Source: Lyophyllum atratum
Lineage: Eukaryota > Basidiomycota > Agaricomycetes > Agaricales > Lyophyllaceae
Reading direction: 5' to 3'
Assembly: GCA_014905825.1 (NCBI GenBank)
Contig: JACGCN010000020.1
Location: 186,001 to 250,000, forward strand
Length of the DNA: 64,000 bases
Below the pieces are notes generated by a model. That model was not told the origin of the DNA, made no database searches, and was given only the letters and a program-made list of their open reading frames with translations. Below are positions 58,201-64,000 of this stretch, one piece after another. Position 1 is the first letter of the stretch. Each line of letters begins with the position of its first letter. The position numbers were made by a program, and so were the translations under genes.

Positions 58201-61200
58201 ACACCAAGGTAAACAGCCATAAGAACGGGGCTAAAACACCTTGCATAACACGTTGAAAGATGGATGGTCCGTTCCGCAAGCCGAAAGGCATACGTTTGAA
58301 CTGGAAAAGCCCGAGATGGCAACGGAAAGCGGTGCATTCCTTCGCCGACTCGGCCATTTCCAACTGCGTGAATCCCGCAAGGGCATCAAAAGTCGAAAGA
58401 ACTTGGGCTCCAGACAGCGCCTGGATGATTTCCGATTGTCGAGGAATAGGAAATTCATCCGGCACCGTCTGCGCGTTAAGTTTGCGGTAGTCAACCACTA
58501 GGCGCGGTTTGCCGTTACGATAAACGACTACCACTGGGAATCCCCAAGGACTCTTAGAAGGCTCTATGACTCCCGCTTCAAACCATGAGTTTACTTGTTT
58601 CTCGATGACTTCTCGCTTAGCTGGCGACGCGCCGTACATGGGCACGGATATGGGGGTGGTCCCGGGTTTCAATGGCACGTCTACCCGGGCGTCAACCTTT
58701 CCTAGTCTGCCGTCTAAACCGAACGCTGTGCGATGTTTACGCAATACCTCCGCTAGTTTCGGTTTCACATCCTCTGGAATATCAGGACCAAGGTTTACGA
58801 GTTCGGCGACGTCACCGGTCATCGGTTCGTCAGGTAGGGCGGTCGTTTTCGGACCCCAAGCGTCGTCCGATGCTAATTGATCTTCAGCAGAAGGGGCGTC
58901 GGAGGGTTGGGCATTAGCGAGGTCTTGAGCTCTGAGCGTTCCCTCTACGACCGTTTTCAAGGCTTCGGCTGAGGCGGAGTATTTATCCCATTCCTCCGGA
59001 GTAGCAGGTTTATCTGCGAAGTCTTCAGGATTCTTAAGGTAGCCTACTATGTCGCCTTTCCGGATATACCACGGAGTCTTCGACGGGTTGGCAATGGGCA
59101 GATAAGGGAATCCTGCCGAAATCCACGTCGTTGGGGCTGCAAGCACAGCCATCCCGGGGTCACCGATGATAACTTTTTCGACTAGCCACTCCTTCTTCTC
59201 CCCGAAAGGAGCATCCACGGGTACGTTATGTACAGATTCCGCTGTGATGAGCACATCTTCAGACGCCACGACTGGAGGGTCGGTATGGCCGAAGTCCTTG
59301 GCTCGTGCTCGACCACGTCGCACCGCTTTAGAGCGCACGAAGGACTGAACCTTGAAGGCTTTCCGTATTTCGAACCCAAGATCCACTTGTTGCGCTGACG
59401 AGGCAGGTATAACAAGATCGGAATCTCCGACTATTACTTCGCAGTGACCAGTAACGTGCCGAGTGAGTCCGAGTTCGTAAGTGATCTGAAAGTCTTCGCC
59501 TAGGAGCAGCGGTACTTTCATATCGCGGACAATGTACGCTTCTAGTTCGAAGCTCACCATACGGTGGTCGGCTGATTCGGCGTACAAGGTGGTGGTGACA
59601 TATCCCAAGACCTTCGCATGGCCGGTAAGGTGGTAGAGTTTAATGCGCATGCCCTCCTTAGGAGCTGGTAATCCAGGGATAGACTTCCAGTATTCTTCGG
59701 ACATTAAGGTAATATCAGCGCCTGAATCCAATCGGCCCTGGACGGGGGCCTGATCGACGGCGCCGATATGAGCTTTTATGTGTAAAGCTCGAGACCCTAA
59801 CGAGCCATATCCCGCAGGGAGAGATCGCGCCTTCCTAGCGGCGACGATTTCTACGTATGGCGGAGGTGGAGGGGGTAAATCTGTCGAGAGCATCGGTTCC
59901 TCAGTAGACGTACTAAGGTCGGATTCTCGTGCTGATCGTTTGGCTAATTTCCTATTCGAAAACATAACTCGTCTTCGATAATTCCGGTTGGGGCCATAGA
60001 ACTCGGAAGGGAAGGCGTCGGCTAAATGGACGTAAGCGACGTGTTCCTCGGTCGCAGCAGCATGATCCGGTTCACGTTCACTCTCAGAATAAGCGGAAGA
60101 AGAGACCTTGGATTCCACAAGCATAGCTACATACTCTCTATCATGTTGAGCTATGATATCGTCGGCTATGTCCACGGTTATCAAGTTGGCGGAGCGTAGA
60201 GAGTCCCATTTGCCGTAATGTGAACAGTCGCGAGCAAAGTGCATGGGGCTGGTACAGATGTAGCAAGACCCATTCGGACGTCTATCACTTGCCACCTTAT
60301 CGTCTCTAGTGAAGGCATATCCGTTAATAGTCTTCCCTTCTGGCCACGGTTTCTTCTCAGAGGATGGTTTGGATGGTTTGGAAGACCCATTACGACCGCG
60401 GAACTGCGCTGCATGGGCTTCGCGGTCTTCGTCAGAATCTTCCTCTGAAGGTAACTCATCGCTCGCCTGCTGCACTAAGTCAGCGGCGTGAGCGGATCTG
60501 CGACTGTTATTCCGATAGTACGGTTGTGGATTCCGCATCTTCTCGGCAAGTTCCCAAGCACTGATAAGGGTGCTTCCCATACGCTTAGCAACAGCTTGAA
60601 GTTCGAAGATGGAGGGGGTGAGACGCTCATTGACAGTGGTATCCCATTCCGTGGGTTTATTGCGCAGAATACGAGAAACGGCTAATGGTCCGTCCTCGTC
60701 TTCGGGGTACAGAAAGGAATGATGTTTGATGCGACGCTGGATATAGTCGATAGGATCCTCGCGATCGCAGCCCTTCTGCCTGAATCTCATTTCTTCGAAC
60801 TCAAAGGTTCTTTCCTTGATCCAATTTTCGTCGAGGAAATGCGCTCGGATGCCGAGTAACATAACATTCCAGTCTTGGGAGAGATAAGTTCGAACATCGG
60901 ATGGTAGAGTCTGCCACCAGCTGAGAGCGCGAAGAGTCCACTTGAATGGCGCGAGTTGCGCTAGTCCTTCGCGCATCTTCTGGCTAAGCGTCGCTAGATG
61001 TCCCATGGTCCCAAGGTAATCAACCGCAGTGGTACCCATGCCATCCCAGGAAGGCAGAACTGACAGATTCAGCTTATGGTTAAGCTGCCATTCCTCCGTG
61101 AAGTTGGGATCATACGGAAACCGTGGGGAGTAACCCGGTCCTGGTCCGTCTCCGCCTCCGGGAGCACCACCGCCTGGGGCACCTCCACTCAGCGCGCCTC

Positions 61201-63124
61201 CACCTGGGGCACCACCGCCTGATCCGCCTCCTCCTGGGGCACCTCCGCCTGGTCCGCCTCCTCCTGGGGCGCCACCAGGTCCATTACCCCCGGGCATGCC
61301 TCCGCCGTAGGGGTTGCCTCGGGGTCCATCGCCTCCTGGGTTACCACCAGGGTGGCCTCCACCGGGCAAACCATCTTGGTTTCCTTCTTCCCCGCGTCCA
61401 GCATTGCCAGGTATGGAATTGACATTGGCCCCAGCTTTATAGATGTAGCTAGTCCAGTTGCTGGGACGAGGGATCTTGACGGCGAACGACGGTGGAACAT
61501 TCCGTAGAGTCTTTAACGAAGCAGGCGGCTGTATCTTCAATGGCCCCCCAGACTGGGATCCCGCGTCGGTAGCCGCTACAGTGGAGGCCTGTCGCTGGAC
61601 ATGCGAAATGGCGCCGACACCAGGGAGAGAGGTGATAGCGTGACCTCTCCCGATACTCGAAATAGAGTCCGGGAGCTGGAAGCGAAGATTGCGTGCAGTC
61701 GATATGGACGGTAAGGTATCTCTGGCTTCCGCTGGTGATCCTGGGGCCGTCTCGTAATTGACATTGTTCGTGCGTCGTTCCCTGTGATGATACGGGTCCT
61801 GTAACCCGTTGAAGTGTTCTGGATCGATGAGGACGTCCGCGGCCAAAAGAAGGTCTTCTTGAGCTGAAGCTTCGGGGTGGTCTTTGGATAGCCTATAGTT
61901 TTGTCGGTAGGACAGTTTCCTTAGCTCTTCGTGAGGCGTAAGTACGCCAAACAGCGACCTGACCGAAGTTCGCGTAGAGTCATGCGAGCTGATCGAGTCC
62001 AAATCCTCCGGGCGTAGGTAGATTCTGTCCAAACTCTTGATGAAGTTTCGGATGTGAGTGGCAGCGATCGTTGCTCGTTTTTGTAGAAGGGCTACAGTAA
62101 GCAGGATGTCGTTGCGATGCCTATTCCACCCAAGGGACCGTAGAAACTTGAATCCTGGGTCGTAGCGGAAACGGTTGCGGACAGGGCCGAGAGCCAGGAA
62201 TTCCGCAAGAGTGTCTAGCACTTGATGCGTAGCTAGCACGAGTTGCGTGATGTCCCCGAGAGGTGCTTCGTTCAGCGAGTACATGGGCTCGTCTCCATCG
62301 AGGTACTGAACTAGGTCTTTGGCGCTCAGCTTTAAGGTCAGGAAATCCTGTAAGCCTTCCTCCAAGGTGTTCCACAATAGATCGTTGTGAGGGGCGTTCC
62401 ATCGGATGAGGATGTGGCGAACGAGAGTTGATTCAGCTTCGTCTCGACCTGGCAGACGACCGTCAACTCCCCCGAATCTAGTGATTGGATCGTAGTGCAG
62501 CTTGGGGTCGAACGTTGGATGATAGCGGAAGTTCGAACACTCGATGGGTTCGTCTCTGATCTCAATGCTCGATAACGCAGGTATTCCCCCAAATATGAAA
62601 GGGTGAGAGTCTAGCGTGGCGGGCGCGCCTTCTTCCCGTGGAGTCGCGGAGGTTCCGTCAACAGGAGGAGGAGTAGCTTCCGTAAGGAAGCCTAAGGACG
62701 GGGCTGCTGACTCCGAACGGTCGTCTGTGAATCGCCCCTCGCGCCTTGAGCCTGGCGTCGGAGGGTACATCCTATGATGAGGAGGAGGATCCCGAACAGG
62801 TTTGTTGCTCGTGAACTTGGCTTCCAGTTCTAGCAAAGGACCGTCTAATGTTAGGGAGGGTCCCGGGGGGGATCCGCTCTCATGATCCGGTACAGTCTCG
62901 ATGGTCGGTGAGCGATTGATTCGAACCGGGGAGGAAGCTCGCGCCTTGCCCTTGGGGACTCCAGGGGCCGGCGTCGAGCGGGGTACCACGTCGCCTGCTG
63001 CTGAGGAAGCAGCGGCTGACGCGGGAGTAGAACGGGTAGTGGGTCGTTTCCCAGTGGCAGAGGGGTTGGACGGAGTAGTAACACCCGTCCCTGCCGCATT
63101 GGACGCGACTCGCTGAGGAGGCAT
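55244..63124 (-). CDS. Retrotransposon Gag-Pol polyprotein (Ty3/Gypsy, chromodomain)
   Basis: A single uninterrupted frame that opens upstream to 63229. I prefer the Met at 63124 (MPPQRVASNAAG). In order: a low-complexity N-terminus; a Gly/Pro-rich tract (about 61390-61140, many GGGAPGG units); a retrotransposon gag capsid-like region (WQTLPSDVRTYLSQDW.., about 61000-60600); a CCHC zinc knuckle CYICTSPMHFARDC (about 60270); and an aspartic protease with LDSGADITLM (about 59730). Reverse transcriptase follows with FDALAGFTQLEM and YIDD (58205-58190). RNase H has LYTDASDFALGA and the ERNYSATEREALG box. Integrase has its H..H..CDIC finger, the LDLITGLPPSG, ADRDRRWS and TDGQTEVLN core (DDE), and finally a chromodomain, YLIRWKGYDPTEDSWVSEYD. 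Gag and Pol are fused without a frameshift. Every catalytic motif looks intact. Confidence 0.96.
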   Translation of the reverse strand: MPPQRVASNAAGTGVTTPSNPSATGKRPTTRSTPASAAASSAAGDVVPRSTPAPGVPKGKARASSPVRINRSPTIETVPDHESGSPPGPSLTLDGPLLELEAKFTSNKPVRDPPPHHRMYPPTPGSRREGRFTDDRSESAAPSLGFLTEATPPPVDGTSATPREEGAPATLDSHPFIFGGIPALSSIEIRDEPIECSNFRYHPTFDPKLHYDPITRFGGVDGRLPGRDEAESTLVRHILIRWNAPHNDLLWNTLEEGLQDFLTLKLSAKDLVQYLDGDEPMYSLNEAPLGDITQLVLATHQVLDTLAEFLALGPVRNRFRYDPGFKFLRSLGWNRHRNDILLTVALLQKRATIAATHIRNFIKSLDRIYLRPEDLDSISSHDSTRTSVRSLFGVLTPHEELRKLSYRQNYRLSKDHPEASAQEDLLLAADVLIDPEHFNGLQDPYHHRERRTNNVNYETAPGSPAEARDTLPSISTARNLRFQLPDSISSIGRGHAITSLPGVGAISHVQRQASTVAATDAGSQSGGPLKIQPPASLKTLRNVPPSFAVKIPRPSNWTSYIYKAGANVNSIPGNAGRGEEGNQDGLPGGGHPGGNPGGDGPRGNPYGGGMPGGNGPGGAPGGGGPGGGAPGGGGSGGGAPGGGALSGGAPGGGAPGGGDGPGPGYSPRFPYDPNFTEEWQLNHKLNLSVLPSWDGMGTTAVDYLGTMGHLATLSQKMREGLAQLAPFKWTLRALSWWQTLPSDVRTYLSQDWNVMLLGIRAHFLDENWIKERTFEFEEMRFRQKGCDREDPIDYIQRRIKHHSFLYPEDEDGPLAVSRILRNKPTEWDTTVNERLTPSIFELQAVAKRMGSTLISAWELAEKMRNPQPYYRNNSRRSAHAADLVQQASDELPSEEDSDEDREAHAAQFRGRNGSSKPSKPSSEKKPWPEGKTINGYAFTRDDKVASDRRPNGSCYICTSPMHFARDCSHYGKWDSLRSANLITVDIADDIIAQHDREYVAMLVESKVSSSAYSESEREPDHAAATEEHVAYVHLADAFPSEFYGPNRNYRRRVMFSNRKLAKRSARESDLSTSTEEPMLSTDLPPPPPPYVEIVAARKARSLPAGYGSLGSRALHIKAHIGAVDQAPVQGRLDSGADITLMSEEYWKSIPGLPAPKEGMRIKLYHLTGHAKVLGYVTTTLYAESADHRMVSFELEAYIVRDMKVPLLLGEDFQITYELGLTRHVTGHCEVIVGDSDLVIPASSAQQVDLGFEIRKAFKVQSFVRSKAVRRGRARAKDFGHTDPPVVASEDVLITAESVHNVPVDAPFGEKKEWLVEKVIIGDPGMAVLAAPTTWISAGFPYLPIANPSKTPWYIRKGDIVGYLKNPEDFADKPATPEEWDKYSASAEALKTVVEGTLRAQDLANAQPSDAPSAEDQLASDDAWGPKTTALPDEPMTGDVAELVNLGPDIPEDVKPKLAEVLRKHRTAFGLDGRLGKVDARVDVPLKPGTTPISVPMYGASPAKREVIEKQVNSWFEAGVIEPSKSPWGFPVVVVYRNGKPRLVVDYRKLNAQTVPDEFPIPRQSEIIQALSGAQVLSTFDALAGFTQLEMAESAKECTAFRCHLGLFQFKRMPFGLRNGPSIFQRVMQGVLAPFLWLFTLVYIDDIVVFSKSWDDHLVHLDNVLGAIAAAGITLSPPKCFVGYASILLLGQKVSRLGLSTHQEKVSAIIDLARPRSMADLQKFLGMVVYFSSYVPFYSFIAAPLFALLRKGVRWTWTAEHEIAFDQVKNALSSAPVLGHPERGQPYRLYTDASDFALGASLQQVQAIAVNDLKGTPMYDRLCKAWDAGADVPSLVPVLSKDVDEGLTTRTPWGLTLDDTVVRVERVICYWSRTLHQAERNYSATEREALGAKEALVKFQPFIEGETVILITDHAALQWARIYENTNRRLAAWGAVYAAYPGLKIVHRPGRIHSNVDPLSRLPRIPQHNSPLRDDILPIIPDEEAQNIAQSAEDAGSHAPAKKAAFTVWWWEDIIDKESHPIQTRSATKRVARETPGQGEDLSSEATGGRVNPSSVPAGADSAESDDLPNPSSVPAGADLAEPDDLPFPNNDPWTYPTGVKPPVEEPEDDWSKKSHLLISMNPEMIKRFAQAYKDDPAFKNNYIEEVPNPNKVLTPSRYQKGSNGLLYFIDADWNARLCVPKGEVNYVLRWIHESPFESAHAGPRRFLARLKELFFWPRMFADVHEYTASCDICQKIKTDHRRQMGGLRPAHVPARPFATVSLDLITGLPPSGDLKYTAILAIIDKLTKYALFIPTHEELSQEGFAKIFVERVANVYGLPERIIADRDRRWSTAFWRSVVESYGSVMALSSAHHPQTDGQTEVLNAMIEQMLRAYVATDRSSWAQWLSALAHAYNSSVHSSTSYSPNFLLMGYKPQTTAGVVAPQNDPVSRPFLPSQKGETFVEEMELHRKNARDSVIRAQERQARAYNKGRRPIVEFDLGDWALVNPHSLELVDVKGTGRKLIQRTIGPFEVLEKVNPMVYRLRLPDTYPMHPVFNLQHLRRYTPSDPKFGERSTLPPTRDFLATEEYEVEAILGHRIDSRRKANRRMYLIRWKGYDPTEDSWVSEYDLRNAPALRREYHAMASLT

Positions 63125-63428
63125 AACGGTTATGCAGAAGAAGATACGTCGGGGCGCGTAGTTGATAACCGTTGGACTTGAGGGCAGGTTGTCCAATAGT
63201 CGAGTATCGTGGTCGGTTGGGGAGTGCAACGAGGCCGCACAACGGATGATAAAAATTTACGTTGGGGAGCGTGGCGTGCTAACCGATGATCGACGATCGG
63301 AAACGTAGGGACTAAGCAGACTGAATTTTGAAGGATTTTCGAAGGGATTCGACCTTCCAAAGAGGTCGTCGGTAGTAGGACTGAGAGACTTCATCACGCT
63401 TGAGTGAAGTCCGCGGTGCCCTCACCAT
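63125..63428 (-). promoter_or_regulatory. Retrotransposon 5' leader with presumed primer binding site
   Basis: This is the region between the 5' LTR and the preferred Gag-Pol start. One base after the LTR, on the coding strand, comes TGGTGAGGGCACCG (63427-63414). The initial TGG fits pairing to a tRNA 3' CCA end, but I cannot say which tRNA. The rest has no other identified signal. Confidence 0.5.
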
Positions 63429-63893
63429 TGTGATACAGCTGGTCCGGATGGGCTTCTCGCGTGAGGAAGACTCGAGCTATTCGCTCCTCAATGCGCCTTA
63501 CCTCGAGGGAGGTCGGCGCGGAGAGAGGGCGTAATAGCGAGGGGTCGGGACGGCGGCTCGAAGGAGCGCCTGTCCGAGACAGAACGGCCTTGTAACCCTA
63601 GGTAGGGGTGTTGTCATCCGACACCGGAGCTCTGTAAGCCTGAGCGAGGCGTGCTGTCACCCTGCACAGGGCCCGGTGGCCTCCGGGGTCGAGCCATCGC
63701 GTGTCTTGCTGTAGCGAGCGAGAACGCGAAATAGAGATGATGATATTTAATGATGAAGTCCCTAAAGGACGTGCTAGCGAAGATACACAAGAGACATGTA
63801 AATATATACAAACAAAAGGGCTCTCGGCCCGGTCGTGCACGCGTCAGAGTAATCCCACGAGTCTGCTATCTAGGGTAGCACACCGTCGTCACA
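63429..63893 (-). repeat. 5' LTR (465 bp)
   Basis: The same ends and length as 51335-51799. It should carry the promoter of the element. An AT-rich ATATTTAATGATG segment and TATATAC lie inside, but no start site can be assigned. Confidence 0.96.
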
Positions 63894-63898
63894 ACGCC
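63894..63898. repeat. Target-site duplication, right copy (ACGCC)
   Basis: Exact repeat of 51330-51334, directly flanking the right LTR. Confidence 0.95.
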
Positions 63899-64000
63899 CA
63901 TCGTTCCGTTTACGCTTTCTGTCTCCAGCGTTCTCGGCACGTGTAGGCTTTGTGCGGCCAATAGCTGCACTAATGACTTTCCATCGTTCAGGTTGACCAT
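63894..64000 (-). pseudogene. Protease/PHD gene, 5' part cut off by the retrotransposon and by the window edge
   Basis: On the minus strand from 64000 one frame is fully open: GQPERWKVISAAIGRTKPTR, continuing to RKRKRNDGR. It then resumes in phase at 51334 as PPNTSKELLASKKQKTSG once the element and one copy of the 5-bp duplication are removed. This shows that the insertion landed inside an exon. The upstream exons, including the start codon, lie outside the window. Confidence 0.75.

Larger units (their letters stand above)
51335..63893 (-). mobile_element. Complete Ty3/Gypsy chromodomain LTR retrotransposon, 12,559 bp
   Basis: Bounded by identical-length 465-bp LTRs and ACGCC target-site duplications. 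The coding strand is minus: 5' LTR (right), leader, Gag-Pol with PR-RT-RNaseH-IN-chromodomain order, an unusual repeat-bearing gap, an extra 871-codon ORF, a fourth overlapping ORF, a polypurine tract, then the 3' LTR (left). No stop or frameshift interrupts gag-pol. The near-identical LTRs and intact ORFs indicate a very recent insertion, possibly from a still active family. It is inserted in an exon of a protease/PHD gene in the same orientation. Confidence 0.96.

Overview
The window looks like nuclear DNA of a basidiomycete fungus, most likely an agaricomycete. Genes are split by many 50-65 bp introns with GT..AG ends. There are several lineage-type F-box proteins, a CCCH protein with a basidiomycete-type helical tail, a fungal NRAMP transporter and a chromodomain Ty3/Gypsy element. 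Exon models below were read from splice signals plus reading-frame continuity. For four host genes (NRAMP, F-box, CCCH, Pumilio) the summed exon lengths are exact multiples of three.

Left part (1-13.4 kb): an NRAMP metal transporter and an unrecognised multi-exon gene on the minus strand; then, on the plus strand, a decayed F-box copy, an intron-containing tRNA-Asp, an intact 12-exon F-box gene and a CCCH zinc-finger gene.

Middle (13.4-48 kb): gene-poor and rich in duplications. A roughly 3 kb F-box-like locus exists as an inverted pair (about 18.15-21.1 kb plus, about 39.0-42.1 kb minus), the left copy clearly dead and the right copy nearly intact. Between the arms lie a small secreted protein, a 186-bp tandem repeat, a tandemly duplicated single-exon gene pair, a complete Pumilio-family RNA-binding gene and about 7.7 kb of unresolved sequence. 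Another F-box relic lies near 47.4 kb.

Right end (48.2-64 kb): a minus-strand gene for a ubiquitin-specific-protease-like protein with a PHD finger is split by a 12.56 kb LTR retrotransposon. The LTRs are 465 bp each with one difference seen, and the target-site duplication is ACGCC. The element carries an uninterrupted Gag-Pol with chromodomain, a further 871-codon ORF ending in an RS-rich tail, a fourth overlapping ORF in the -1 frame, and four degenerate ~35-nt repeats between pol and the third ORF. The reading frame of the host gene resumes across the insertion, so the insertion is recent and probably destroyed a working gene.

Most noteworthy: the young element with unusual accessory ORFs, the protease/PHD gene it broke, the asymmetric inverted duplication, and a perfect 22-bp inverted repeat at 43.9 kb. 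Functions of the unrecognised genes are left open.
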